45,213 bases of DNA, from positions 1,010 to 46,222 of the forward strand of contig DJGU01000028.1 in assembly GCA_002432795.1 (NCBI GenBank), given 5' to 3'. The first letter of the stretch is position 1. Each line of letters opens with the position of its first letter. The position numbers and the translations under genes are program-made. This DNA comes from Anaerolineaceae bacterium UBA5838. GTDB taxonomy: Bacteria > Chloroflexota > Anaerolineae > Anaerolineales > Anaerolineaceae. This document shows positions 32,429-41,513 of this stretch, piece after piece. Under the pieces are notes generated by a model, which had not been told where the DNA came from, did not search any database, and saw nothing but the letters and a program-made list of their open reading frames with translations.

Positions 32429-34021
32429 CTATTGAATTCGGGGGCCAGCTTCTACAACTTCCTGGGAAACCGAATCCACGTACTTTTTGAAATTTTCGGC
32501 AAATTTTCGAGCCAGCTGGGCTGCCTCTTCCTGGTAAGCGATTTGATCGCTCCATGAAAGCTCTGGATTCAATACCTCCTGGGGCACCCCTGAAACCTCG
32601 TTGGGAATTTCCACCCGGAAGATGGGGTGCGTGTGGGTCTCAACGCGATCCAAAGCACCGCTCAGCACGGCAGAAATCATCGCCCGGGTCAGAGGAAGGG
32701 CGATGCGCTTGCCAACCCCAAAGCCACCGCCTGACCAACCAGTGTTGAGGAGCCAGACCTGTGTGCCGTGTTCGGTCAGTTTTTCAGAAAGTAATTTGGC
32801 ATAAACAGTCGGCTTTAGGGGCAGGAATGGATCGCCGAAACAAGTTGAGAAGGTAGCTTTGGGCTTGTCACCAAGACCGCGTTCCGTGCCAGCCAGTTTG
32901 GAAGTGTAGCCGCTCAGGAAGTAGTACATTGCCTGGGCGTTGTTGAGTTTTGCAAGAGGAGGCATGACACCAAAAGCGTCTGCAGTCAAAAAGAAAATAT
33001 GGTTGGGATGCCCGCCCATTCCAGAAGGCTCGTAATTAGCGATGAATTCCAAGGGGTAGGAGGCACGGGTATTTTCTGTGATGCTACTGGAGTCAAAGTC
33101 CGGGTGATGATGCTCGTCCAGTGGCACATTTTCGATCAGGCAGCCAAAACGGTTGATGGCAGACCAGACCAAAGGTTCATATTTCGGATTGATGCGAATT
33201 GTCTTCGCGTAACATCCGCCTTCAAAGTTAAACATGCCGTTATCGCTCCAGCCGTGCTCGTCATCGCCAATGAGGGCGCGTTCCGGGTCGGAAGAAAGCG
33301 TGGTTTTGCCCGTACCGCTAAGCCCAAAAAAGAGTGCCACACTACCGTCCTGACCTTTATTGGCGGAGCAATGCAAGGGCAGGATGCCTTTTTTGGGAAG
33401 GAGATAATTCATGAAGGTGAAAACAGACTTTTTGATTTCTCCGCCGTAGAGTGTCTTGCCAACCAGGATCTTTTTGGCATCAAAATTCAGGACAACCATG
33501 GCTGATGAACGCAAACCATCTGTTTGTGGGTCTGCTGAAAATTGTGATGAGACCAGAATAGTGAAATCAGGGTCAATGTGGGGTTCACGCGATTTTGATT
33601 CGATAAACATATTTGAGGCTGCCAGATTCTGCCAGGCAAGGTCTGTAATAACTCTCACCCGGGCAGTGTGCTCAGGGTCTGCTCCGACGAACACATCCCG
33701 AACATAAAGCCGTTGGGTGTTCATTTTTTTGATGAGTTTGGTCTGAAGATTAGAGAATTGCTCCCTAGAAAGAGACTCCGTGCCAGAAGCATACCAAAGA
33801 TCTGGGTCGCCATTATCAATCAGGTACTTGTCATTCGGAGAACGTCCAGTGTAGGGCGAAGTGTTGACAACCAATGCGCCTGAATCGGTAAATTTCCCTT
33901 CACCGTCCTGGATAGCCTTCGTGATCAGATCAGCTCTGTCAAGATTGTAGTGAACCTCCTTGACCTCACTTAACCCTAATTTTTCCAACTCAGATCTTAA
34001 TACTTCGTGCATTGATTCCAT
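32429..34021 (-). CDS. pckA: Phosphoenolpyruvate carboxykinase (ATP)
   Basis: The 530-residue enzyme interconverts oxaloacetate and PEP with ATP. The kinase loop is FGLSGTGKTTLS; the second metal region is IGDDEHGWSDNGMFNFEGGC; ENTRASYPLEFI and the adenine-loop segment near LLNTGWSGGGFGVGKRI follow. Length fits the ATP-dependent class. AGAGGAAGG precedes ATG 34021. It sits 11 nt after the lipoprotein gene and before murA, whose PEP substrate it can supply. Confidence 0.97.
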   Translation of the reverse strand: MESMHEVLRSELEKLGLSEVKEVHYNLDRADLITKAIQDGEGKFTDSGALVVNTSPYTGRSPNDKYLIDNGDPDLWYASGTESLSREQFSNLQTKLIKKMNTQRLYVRDVFVGADPEHTARVRVITDLAWQNLAASNMFIESKSREPHIDPDFTILVSSQFSADPQTDGLRSSAMVVLNFDAKKILVGKTLYGGEIKKSVFTFMNYLLPKKGILPLHCSANKGQDGSVALFFGLSGTGKTTLSSDPERALIGDDEHGWSDNGMFNFEGGCYAKTIRINPKYEPLVWSAINRFGCLIENVPLDEHHHPDFDSSSITENTRASYPLEFIANYEPSGMGGHPNHIFFLTADAFGVMPPLAKLNNAQAMYYFLSGYTSKLAGTERGLGDKPKATFSTCFGDPFLPLKPTVYAKLLSEKLTEHGTQVWLLNTGWSGGGFGVGKRIALPLTRAMISAVLSGALDRVETHTHPIFRVEIPNEVSGVPQEVLNPELSWSDQIAYQEEAAQLARKFAENFKKYVDSVSQEVVEAGPRIQ

Positions 34022-34032
34022 ATACCTTCCTC

Positions 34033-36456
34033 TTAGTTATTTTGTGTGGTGAGACTGATAAAAGAGTTCATCGCTGGCTTTCCGTAGATAGAAGACGAAA
34101 AGTCAGTCAATTGTAAGACAGGGAAAAAGCCCCGCGTGCTGATGCCGCTAACCCAATCGCGTGAAGCCAAAGCCGAGGTGTAAACCTGGTAGAAATAATC
34201 CTGTGACGCCAGATCCACATTACCGGTGCCATACAGTGAATTAAAGGGGCTGACTAAAGAATCAGGTGCAATGTCCGTATCTAAACGGCTGCTTGTTAGC
34301 GAAGCTGCGTTCAGTCCAAAGAATAAAGGTTTATCGACGGTTTCATAAAAGGCATACACTGTTCCATCCAGGCAAGATCCGACTGAGTATTGATCATAGG
34401 TGTAGGCTTGCAGCCCTTGATCACTAAGGGTCAGATAGAAACCATCGACCTTGTCAAAAAAATTGAAGTTGACAAGATTTTCGTCATCCGCAGGAAGTGC
34501 AAAAAGAAGCTGCCCAGTATAGTAAGTGTTTACCTTGTCAAGCAAATCCGACCACGACTGTTCCGCAGTTTTGGGCGTGCCAAAGTTGGTGCTGATGGTT
34601 TTGATCGCGCCGGGAAGGCTGGCTTCTACTCCACTTCCTCCAAGAATTAGCTGGTCAATTCCATTAACATTAGCAAACTGACTGTAACTCATGATAAATC
34701 GTTCATACTCAGCATACCATTGCTGCCACCACAACAAGTTCTTTTCGGAATTAACCCACCAGCTAATGGGAGAGGCTCCGGGGAACACAACTTGAGGGTA
34801 GAGTGCAACAGTATAACCGCTGGATTTTGCAAGTGAGACGATCTCCGCCAGTTCAGTCAACAGGGCAGACGAGTTTGCATCAAACGCAAGGGAAGGCAAT
34901 CCTTCTTTTTCAACCAGGTTCCACGTGGGCGTGAGTATCAGCCAGTTGATTCCATATTGTTCAAGCTCTTTTGGAATTTGACGGTAACGGCTGAGAAAAC
35001 CGGGCTGGTAATCTGGCAGCAACTCCACCCCAACCAGTCGCGAAGTTTCTGCTTGTTTTGGTTCAATTGGAGTTGTTTGGCTCAAGTCCCATGAGGTCCA
35101 GCTTTCGATCTGGATTGTTTGGGGCGTGTCTGATGTGTGTTCAACCCTGTAGGGATTTGCGCTGCTGACAGGATCTACGGAAAGGTCTGGCTGGTCATTT
35201 CTGGCAAAGCGATAAGTGACCGTACCAAGGCTGGAACTGCCGAAGAAAAGGAACATCCACTGGTTATCATCCATATGCCACATGGGAATAGGTTGGTGGG
35301 CATGGTTGGTGAAGAATTGGATGCTGACGCTATCTTCAGGAGGTGTCCCATCTGGTGTTCGGGCGATGATGGTGGTGGGTGTTTGGTTATCAATCTGCCA
35401 GGTGGAGACTTTATCGGTAATGATCACATCATGGTCGGGGAGAGTGATCGTGCGCAGAAGCAAAGCTCCGCTCAGGTCACGTTCAGCATTGATGTATCCG
35501 TTACCGAGCGTGTATTTATAACGAAACACATTACCGGCATGCAAATTGAGTTGGATTGAATAGGTGCCATCTTCATTTCGAGACATTAACGGCATGCGCG
35601 AGGCAAAGGAACCTTGTGAATATTCATTAAATATTGCGCCTAATTGCGCGTAGTTGCCAGCTAATCTAACTGGAGCGCCAATTGCATCGGTGGGCAGAAT
35701 CAGGTTTAGGGTGACCGTAATTTCTGGCAAGGGGGTCATTTGAATGACAGCTGGTGTTGAGAGCCCGGCCACCAGGTTTGCCTGCTGCTGGAATGTTGCG
35801 TGACTGCCATTGATAGAAACGGCACTGAGATAATGCACACCAACAGGCAAATCATGGAGCACGAACCTTCCGGTCATGTCAGTAAAAGTCTGATAACCGG
35901 CAATATTGATCAGAACATCAGGAAGAGGCTGGTTGCTCTTGCTATCATGAATGATGCCATTCAGATCAGCCGTTTCTCCAGTGTAGGGGGCATTTGGCCA
36001 ACCAGAGATAGAGTCTTTAATCACCTTATGTTTTTGCACAGACACAAGACGGTAACCAACAGGCATGCCATCCGCTCTTTGTTCCGGAACTTCCAGTGGG
36101 GCGGTCATCACGTAGCGGTATCGCAGTGTGGCATTTTCCGGGAGATTCAGTATTCCGCTGAATGTCCCATCCGCTTGGCGTGAAAGTGGGGTGCGCTCAA
36201 TGTTGTAGAGCATACCGCTTACTTCATCAAAAACGTCTACGGCCAGTTGGGTATCAGCAGAAGCAGGTATCCGCAATTCTACAGAGAATTCCAGCGGAAT
36301 CAAATCTGGTGTGGTGACTTTTTTGGGAATTTCTGCACTTTTAGTGGGGATTGGTTTGTCTGCTGGATCGATGCGGATTGCGCATCCAAATAGAAAACTT
36401 ACCGCCAACAAACTAAAGGTCAGCTGGAGGTATTTATGAAATTTTCTCGATGGCAT
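34033..36456 (-). CDS. Large lipoprotein with beta-sandwich modules and a glycosidase-like TIM-barrel region
   Basis: About 807 residues with a lipoprotein signal (lipobox LFGC, Cys25). Residues about 40-150 and 240-340 are E-set/CBM20-like sandwiches (LRYRYVM; FRYKYTLGNGYINAERD). Between them (about 165-240) is a carboxypeptidase-regulatory-like domain (GIIHDSKSNQPLPDVLINIA, then TDMTGRFVLHDLP). From about 480 on the pattern resembles GH113-like or related TIM barrels (PKELEQYGINWLILTPTW, YTVALYPQVVFPG). The expected acid/base position reads LILGGSGVEAS, without the usual T/N-E-L, so catalysis is doubtful. ATG 36456 has AGCAGG 5-6 nt upstream; the frame could start at GTG 36462. It begins 9 nt after nusB. 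Function: cell-surface glycan binding or hydrolysis is inferred. Confidence 0.7.
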   Translation of the reverse strand: MPSRKFHKYLQLTFSLLAVSFLFGCAIRIDPADKPIPTKSAEIPKKVTTPDLIPLEFSVELRIPASADTQLAVDVFDEVSGMLYNIERTPLSRQADGTFSGILNLPENATLRYRYVMTAPLEVPEQRADGMPVGYRLVSVQKHKVIKDSISGWPNAPYTGETADLNGIIHDSKSNQPLPDVLINIAGYQTFTDMTGRFVLHDLPVGVHYLSAVSINGSHATFQQQANLVAGLSTPAVIQMTPLPEITVTLNLILPTDAIGAPVRLAGNYAQLGAIFNEYSQGSFASRMPLMSRNEDGTYSIQLNLHAGNVFRYKYTLGNGYINAERDLSGALLLRTITLPDHDVIITDKVSTWQIDNQTPTTIIARTPDGTPPEDSVSIQFFTNHAHQPIPMWHMDDNQWMFLFFGSSSLGTVTYRFARNDQPDLSVDPVSSANPYRVEHTSDTPQTIQIESWTSWDLSQTTPIEPKQAETSRLVGVELLPDYQPGFLSRYRQIPKELEQYGINWLILTPTWNLVEKEGLPSLAFDANSSALLTELAEIVSLAKSSGYTVALYPQVVFPGASPISWWVNSEKNLLWWQQWYAEYERFIMSYSQFANVNGIDQLILGGSGVEASLPGAIKTISTNFGTPKTAEQSWSDLLDKVNTYYTGQLLFALPADDENLVNFNFFDKVDGFYLTLSDQGLQAYTYDQYSVGSCLDGTVYAFYETVDKPLFFGLNAASLTSSRLDTDIAPDSLVSPFNSLYGTGNVDLASQDYFYQVYTSALASRDWVSGISTRGFFPVLQLTDFSSSIYGKPAMNSFISLTTQNN

Positions 36457-36465
36457 AAGCACCTG

Positions 36466-36894
36466 CTATTTGTTTAGAGTCTGTTTAATCGTCTCAATAT
36501 TATCCGCAAGGCTGCCTAACACACCATTTACAAAACGAGGGGAGCTATCCGTACCAAATGCCTTTGCCAGCTCTACCGCCTCATTGATGCCAACTTTAAG
36601 AGGTGTCTTCTGGTAAACTGCCACTTCCCACAATGCCAGCCTCAGAATGTTGCGATCAATCACGGCAACCTGATCCAAAGGCCATTCCGGAGCGTGTTCA
36701 GCTATTAGCAAGTCCAATCTTTCAGCAAATTCACGAACTCCAGCTGTCAGCATACGCGCAAATTCATACTGGGCATCATCCAGCCCCATTGAATCTATCC
36801 TGTCAGCAACGACCTCACCAAGTAAGTGATCGGTGAGGTCGAGCTCGTAAAGTGATTGGAGGGCGCATATGCGCGCCTCGGTTCGTGATTTCAT
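36466..36894 (-). CDS. nusB: Transcription antitermination factor NusB
   Basis: The 142-residue all-helical protein binds boxA RNA with NusE and promotes rRNA antitermination. Typical parts are RTEARICALQSLYELDLTD, DRNILRLALWEVAVYQKTPL, INEAVELAKAFGTDSSPRFV and NGVLGSL. Its start overlaps the stop of the Asp23-family gene by one base (TAATG), so the two are coupled. The same Asp23-NusB order occurs in many Gram-positive-type bacteria. Confidence 0.95.
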   Translation of the reverse strand: MKSRTEARICALQSLYELDLTDHLLGEVVADRIDSMGLDDAQYEFARMLTAGVREFAERLDLLIAEHAPEWPLDQVAVIDRNILRLALWEVAVYQKTPLKVGINEAVELAKAFGTDSSPRFVNGVLGSLADNIETIKQTLNK

Positions 36895-37220
36895 TACACC
36901 TTTGCTTCTAAATCGATATCGGTTACATGCACATCTATACGAGCAACTTCCATGCCAACCATTTCAGTGATCGCCCTTGTGACCCTCTTTTGCACTGTCT
37001 GTGCCACCAGGCGCACATTTTCTTCGCTTCCTGGAATAATGTAGAGCTCAACTTCAATTGAGTCCCCCCGTACGACCACTTTCACGCCGTCCTCGGGGAC
37101 ATTGCTCAAACCCTCACGGCTGCTGAGCCGGCTGACACCAGGAGTTGCCAGGGTTGTCAATTTGGCAATCGTGTGCAAAACGCTTGGTGCAATAGTTGTT
37201 TTTCCGGTTGTTTCTTCCAT
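36894..37220 (-). CDS. Asp23/Gls24 family envelope stress protein
   Basis: The 108-residue protein has the family pattern IAPSVLHTIAKLTTLATPGV, then VKVVVRGDSIEVELYIIPGS and VQKRVTRAITEMVGMEV, ending in VHVTDIDLE. Homologues associate with the inner face of the membrane and cell-wall stress responses; the molecular role is not defined. It lies immediately before nusB and 12 nt after the gene at 37233. Only a weak AGAGA ribosome site precedes the ATG. Confidence 0.9.
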   Translation of the reverse strand: MEETTGKTTIAPSVLHTIAKLTTLATPGVSRLSSREGLSNVPEDGVKVVVRGDSIEVELYIIPGSEENVRLVAQTVQKRVTRAITEMVGMEVARIDVHVTDIDLEAKV

Positions 37221-37232
37221 GATTTCTCTTTT

Positions 37233-37736
37233 CTAAGGCAAATAGCCTGTTAATAGAATGCTAAGAAGTGCAGTTTCATCCTTGCTCAAAGGGAAATCTT
37301 TTTCCTTGGCAGTGATTTTCTCGAAAAGAGTCTCAAAGTCCATCCCCTCTGGCCAACCTTCAAGAAAGGTGTTCAATGGGTCAGGATATGCATTGGTAGC
37401 CTGTTCGGAGATGGAAAATCCCAGATCAGCAAGATTCTGCTTAAGTGCTCTATGCGATTGAGAGTAGAGGGATTGCCAGCATTTGAGGCAAATCAAACTG
37501 AATTTCGAATCTTTTTCAAAAACCGATTCAGCATCCCGGATCAAGAGAGCCCGGGGAGCAACCATTGAATTTCGAAATCCACTGATCCTGACCTGGTCCT
37601 TTACCTCAGCCACCAATTCCCGGCGCAAATCCTCAGGAAGCTCGCCAAGATTCTCAAATATTTTCTGCAATATTTCTTTTCTAAAGTATGGTTCAATAAA
37701 GACGTTTAAAGCAATTGCTGGTCTAAACTCGTCCAT
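37233..37736 (-). CDS. Conserved protein of unknown function
   Basis: I do not recognise a family. The 167-residue soluble protein has a helical N-terminal half (FRKEILQKIFENLGELPEDL, RRELVAEVKDQVRISGFRN) and a central strand-loop ending APRALLIRDA. A C-x2-C pair lies in LICLKCWQSLY, and the acidic/helical tail is FETLFEKITAKEKDFPLSKD. AAGGAG lies 6 nt before ATG 37736. It is in the cluster with the DUF1540-like, Asp23 and nusB genes. Context gives only a loose link to translation or envelope stress. Confidence 0.65.
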   Translation of the reverse strand: MDEFRPAIALNVFIEPYFRKEILQKIFENLGELPEDLRRELVAEVKDQVRISGFRNSMVAPRALLIRDAESVFEKDSKFSLICLKCWQSLYSQSHRALKQNLADLGFSISEQATNAYPDPLNTFLEGWPEGMDFETLFEKITAKEKDFPLSKDETALLSILLTGYLP

Positions 37737-37784
37737 TGTAACTCCTTCTTGCGCGGACTTGCCGTGCAGTAAACACAGACAGGG

Positions 37785-38039
37785 CTAATAGTCTTCGTTC
37801 TCTCCAGCCAAGTCGTCGTCGTCTTCGTCCTCTTCAACTGCCCAAAGATCTTCGTGTTCTTCTTCTACTTCGTCCCAATCATCCAGTTCTTCGTCTTCCC
37901 AGGCTGAACCGGCGTGATCCTCCTCATTGGGGGTGTAAGTCAGGCAGCCTGCATCAGGGTTGATCTCAACAGCTGCTGCAGTGCAATACCGCTCGTCCAA
38001 AAAAATACAATCCAGATAGTGGCAGCGAATTTTTGGCAT
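37785..38039 (-). CDS. DUF1540-like Cys protein with a long acidic tail
   Basis: About 84 residues. The first 35 have four Cys spaced C-x4-C-x7-C-x13-C (RCHYLDCIFLDERYC, then GCLTY), as in DUF1540-type domains thought to bind metal. The rest is mostly Asp/Glu (EDEELDDWDEVEEEHEDLW; DEDDDDLAGENEDY), predicted disordered. ATG 38039 has GGAG 9 nt upstream; in-frame ATGs at 38045 and 38054 would add 2-5 residues. It is between the Rel gene (82 nt upstream) and 37233. Confidence 0.65.
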   Translation of the reverse strand: MPKIRCHYLDCIFLDERYCTAAAVEINPDAGCLTYTPNEEDHAGSAWEDEELDDWDEVEEEHEDLWAVEEDEDDDDLAGENEDY

Positions 38040-38121
38040 TTTCATAAACTCCATAAAATTAAAGATATTTTCGCAGGCATTTTACCTTAGGAAAGGTAAA
38101 CCGTAAAGAAGGGTAATCCGT

Positions 38122-40320
38122 TTAGCCAGGTTTGACACGGATGGCCTCGATTACGTTTGGAAGGTTTTCGAGCCTGGCAAGTAAACGGCTCAATTGCGAA
38201 ATGTCCGAAATTTCAACAACGAGATTTACCTTCACGATGTGCTGCCTGGTACTCAAGGAGAGGTCCACCAGGCGGGCAGGCTCACTGGAGAGCACATCGG
38301 AGATATCAGCCATCAATCCCTGCCTGTCGTAGGAAGTAATTTGCAGGGGGACCGGGAATGTCTGCGTTGCGCTGCCCCAATCAACTTTAATCAGACGTTC
38401 AGTATCTTTGACGCGCAAAGCATTCGGGCAGTCGGCGCGGTGAATGGTGACGCCGCGCCCGCGGGTAATGTAACCAATGATTTCATCGCCGGGCATCGGG
38501 TTACAGCAGCGAGCAAAGTTAGTTGCCAGCCCCGAAAGCCCCGTGACAGTGATCGAGGTGCTGTCCGCGCTGCTTCGCCGTGATTCAGGGATGAGTTCAT
38601 CAGCCTCCGCGAGACTTGGCTTGCTCAGTTCTTCAATTCGGGTGATGAGTTTTCCCATCTGGATGTCACCACAGCCAATGCCTACATAGAGGTCCTCAAG
38701 CGTGCGCACATTGAAGCTGGACACGTAATCGTTCAGGTCAATGTTGGTTAGTCCGAGCCGTTTGAATTCTTTTTCGACAAGCAACTTTCCATGTTCAAGG
38801 TTTTGTTCACGGGCTTGCTGCTTGAACCATTGCTTAATTTTTGTGCGTGATCGTGGAGACTTCACCAATCCAAGGTTAACATTTAGCCAATCCCGGCTGG
38901 GACCTCCGCGATTTACTGTGAGGATTTCAACCTGATCTCCAGTATGCAGGGTGTAGTCAAGTGTCACAAGCTTTCCATTTACTCTCGCCCCACGACAGCG
39001 ATGTCCGATATCTGTGTGAACCTGGTATGCAAAGTCAATTGGAGTAGAACCTTTGGGAAGGTCAATCACATCGCTTCGGGGTGTCAGGACGTAAACTCGA
39101 TCGTGAAACATATCCGATTTCAGACCATCAATCAAAGACTGGCTGTCGTCAACTTCCTGAGACCATGCAAGCAAATTGCGCATAGATTGCACTTTGCGTT
39201 CATAATCGCTCGACAGGGCAGCGCCATTTTCTTTATAACGCCAATGCGCAGCGACACCATACTCGGCGTTGTGGTGCATCTCCCAGGTGCGGATCTGGAC
39301 CTCAAGCGGTTTTCCATCGCTATAAATCACGGATGTGTGTAATGATTGGTAGTTGTTAGGCTTTTTTGCAGCTATGTAATCATCAAACTCGCCAGGGATT
39401 GGGTGGAAGTGCATATGAATAATCCCAAGGACCTTGTAACAGGTCTCAACGTCATCCACGATTGCCCGCACAGCCCGCAGGTCCCGGATCGATTCAAAAT
39501 TTTTGCCCTTTCCCTGCATCTTGCGATAAATTGAGTAGATATGCTTTGGACGACCTGAAATGTTTGCTTTAACCTCTGCATTTGCGCAAAGTTGCTGCAA
39601 GTCAGCCACAATGTGCTCTATTTCTTCAAGGCGCTTAGTTCGACGTAAGGTGAGGTGATCAGAGATCTCTTTATATTTTTCAGGATTGGTATATTTGAAG
39701 CCGAGATCTTCCAACTCCCACTTGAACTGCCAAATGCCGAGGCGGTTGGCAAGGGGAGCAAAAATATCAAGAGTCTCCTGACCGATAATCCGCTGCCGGT
39801 CCAGCGGCAGGGAATTCAAAGTTCGCATGTTGTACAGGCGGTCTGCCAGTTTGATGACTACTACCCAAATGTCATCGCCAATTGCCAATAGCATTTTTCG
39901 CAGGGTTTCTGCCAGATCCTCAGATAGCTTTAGCTGAGAGAGTGGCGTTGAGGGAGCTAAGGGTGTCCGCTCTGGAGGATGCTGGTCTGCTCGGGAAAGT
40001 TGGGGGAGTGCAGTGATGCGAGTGACATCTTCTACAAATCCTGTAATGGTCTTCCCAAATTCCTTCCTCAGCTGTTCGACTGTAGTTTGGGTGTCCATCA
40101 GCACGTCGTGAAGCAATCCGGCTGCAATGACGTTAGGTGGGACTTCAAGGTCGAGCAAGATATTGGCTACGCCCAAACAATGCGTGAAATAAGGTAAGCC
40201 GTTTGCACGTGTCTGACCCGCATGCGCATTTTCCGCAAAGCTGTACGCCTTTTGGATTAGCTCACGTTCAGCCACGGAGTAGCTCTTTGGTAATTTATTG
40301 ATGAATTGATCTCTATCCAT
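38122..40320 (-). CDS. rel: RelA/SpoT family (p)ppGpp synthetase, hydrolase site altered
   Basis: About 732 residues. The HD domain (1-185) has Arg38, His47, His71, Asp72, Asp76 and Asp160, but Met75 replaces the Glu of the usual HD-x2-ED-T, reading HDVLMDT. The synthetase domain (about 225-365) has GEFDDYIAAKKPNNYQSLHT; residues 311-314 are EFDD, the acidic motif of RelA-type synthetase-only enzymes rather than RFKD. A TGS domain, the zinc-finger segment FARCCNPMPGDEIIGY and a C-terminal ACT domain follow. The start is ATG 40320; a TTG at 40344 is possible. No strong ribosome site is visible. It follows the oxidoreductase gene by 32 nt. Confidence 0.93.
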   Translation of the reverse strand: MDRDQFINKLPKSYSVAERELIQKAYSFAENAHAGQTRANGLPYFTHCLGVANILLDLEVPPNVIAAGLLHDVLMDTQTTVEQLRKEFGKTITGFVEDVTRITALPQLSRADQHPPERTPLAPSTPLSQLKLSEDLAETLRKMLLAIGDDIWVVVIKLADRLYNMRTLNSLPLDRQRIIGQETLDIFAPLANRLGIWQFKWELEDLGFKYTNPEKYKEISDHLTLRRTKRLEEIEHIVADLQQLCANAEVKANISGRPKHIYSIYRKMQGKGKNFESIRDLRAVRAIVDDVETCYKVLGIIHMHFHPIPGEFDDYIAAKKPNNYQSLHTSVIYSDGKPLEVQIRTWEMHHNAEYGVAAHWRYKENGAALSSDYERKVQSMRNLLAWSQEVDDSQSLIDGLKSDMFHDRVYVLTPRSDVIDLPKGSTPIDFAYQVHTDIGHRCRGARVNGKLVTLDYTLHTGDQVEILTVNRGGPSRDWLNVNLGLVKSPRSRTKIKQWFKQQAREQNLEHGKLLVEKEFKRLGLTNIDLNDYVSSFNVRTLEDLYVGIGCGDIQMGKLITRIEELSKPSLAEADELIPESRRSSADSTSITVTGLSGLATNFARCCNPMPGDEIIGYITRGRGVTIHRADCPNALRVKDTERLIKVDWGSATQTFPVPLQITSYDRQGLMADISDVLSSEPARLVDLSLSTRQHIVKVNLVVEISDISQLSRLLARLENLPNVIEAIRVKPG

Positions 40321-40352
40321 GATTAGGATAATTGTAAGCCACAATTCAAAGC

Positions 40353-41513
40353 TTACTTAAGCTTCTCCATGCTTGTCCACTCCCTGTTCAGGCGCATACT
40401 GTGAAGGCACTGCTGTTCTTGCTCAGATAAGGTTCCCTGGATCAAATGAGTCAGGAGTTGCCCAACGCCAGGACCCAGCATAAATCCCTGTCCGCAGGCA
40501 CCTGTTGCAAGCAGGAAGCCTTCTACCCCTTCAACTTCGCCCAAAATTGGATTGCCATCCGGAGTCATCGGGTAAGTACCACGCCAGGTGCGCCTCACCC
40601 GACAATTAGCCAATTTTGGCATGGTTTCGATCAGGCGTCTGCTGGAAAGGGGAAGGAAAGCGCTGGTGTCCTTGTCCAGAAACCCCCAAATCTGCGGGTT
40701 GGGTGTCACACAAAAGATAATCTTGCCGGTTGGATGCTGATAGAAATAGAAGTTGCTGGAGCCTGGTCTGGAGCGAATATCCACGATCATCGGGCTGAAC
40801 ATGGGCTGCACAGCTTCAGTGATGCCGGCCTCGTGCGCGTCTGGTCTGACGGGCAGGTCAAGCCCAACCATCCGACCTATTTCAGCAGACCAGGATCCTG
40901 CGGCATTAATAAAACAATTGGTTGAATAGTGCCCCTTATCGGTCGCGACAGATTGCACCCTGCCCGCGTTTGTTTCAATAGAAATCACATTTTCATTGAA
41001 TTGAAAGACCGCACCTCGCCTGACAGCTTCCTGGTAAAAGGCAAAAGATGCTTTTAACGGTGAAGCTGAACCGTCTTCCGGGGAGTAGGTGCCACCGTGC
41101 AAACTGGCTTGATTTATGTCTGGTACAAGCTCCAGGAAGGCCTGTCGATCGAGCCAGTTGATGTTCAAACCCAGGCTGCGCTGCATGTCGAGCAGGTCTT
41201 TCAGGGTTTTCTCGATGGCATCGTCGTAGGCTACAAAACTGTACCCGCCAGCCCTCCATTCAATATCCTGTCCGTGTTCAGCCTCCCAAGTTGAGAAGAT
41301 GTCGATCGAGTTGGAACAAAGCAGGATCTTAGCCGGATCCGAATGGGTGGCACGGATGCCGCCAATGGCGTGTTTGTTGGAGGCCTGACCAGTACTGGCC
41401 CGGGAATCGATCACTAACACCTTCAACCCGGCTTCTGAAAGAAAGAAAGCAGTTGGGGTGCCAATTGAGCCAGCGCCCGCGATGATGACGTCAAAATTCG
41501 TTTGTGGGCTCAT
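40353..41513 (-). CDS. FAD-dependent amino-acid dehydrogenase, DAO-type catalytic subunit
   Basis: The 386-residue DAO-family flavoprotein has FAD-binding VIIAGAGSIGTPTAFFLSEAG, the adenine-side Asp in VLVIDS, AAGSWSAEIGR and the C-terminal ATGACGQGFMLGPGVG. Family relatives are sarcosine oxidase beta, glycine oxidase and the beta subunit of dye-linked L-proline dehydrogenase. The TWRGTYPMTPDGNPILGEVE segment is typical of these. Its ATG overlaps the stop of the 41510-43627 gene by 4 nt. Together they would oxidise an amine or amino acid and pass electrons through the partner's flavin and Fe-S centres. The substrate is not determined. Confidence 0.85.
   Translation of the reverse strand: MSPQTNFDVIIAGAGSIGTPTAFFLSEAGLKVLVIDSRASTGQASNKHAIGGIRATHSDPAKILLCSNSIDIFSTWEAEHGQDIEWRAGGYSFVAYDDAIEKTLKDLLDMQRSLGLNINWLDRQAFLELVPDINQASLHGGTYSPEDGSASPLKASFAFYQEAVRRGAVFQFNENVISIETNAGRVQSVATDKGHYSTNCFINAAGSWSAEIGRMVGLDLPVRPDAHEAGITEAVQPMFSPMIVDIRSRPGSSNFYFYQHPTGKIIFCVTPNPQIWGFLDKDTSAFLPLSSRRLIETMPKLANCRVRRTWRGTYPMTPDGNPILGEVEGVEGFLLATGACGQGFMLGPGVGQLLTHLIQGTLSEQEQQCLHSMRLNREWTSMEKLK

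Noticed and set aside
40330..40346. Operator in front of rel
   Set aside because: A 6-bp inverted repeat (AATTGT/ACAATT, 5-nt spacer) is too short and AT-rich to distinguish from chance.
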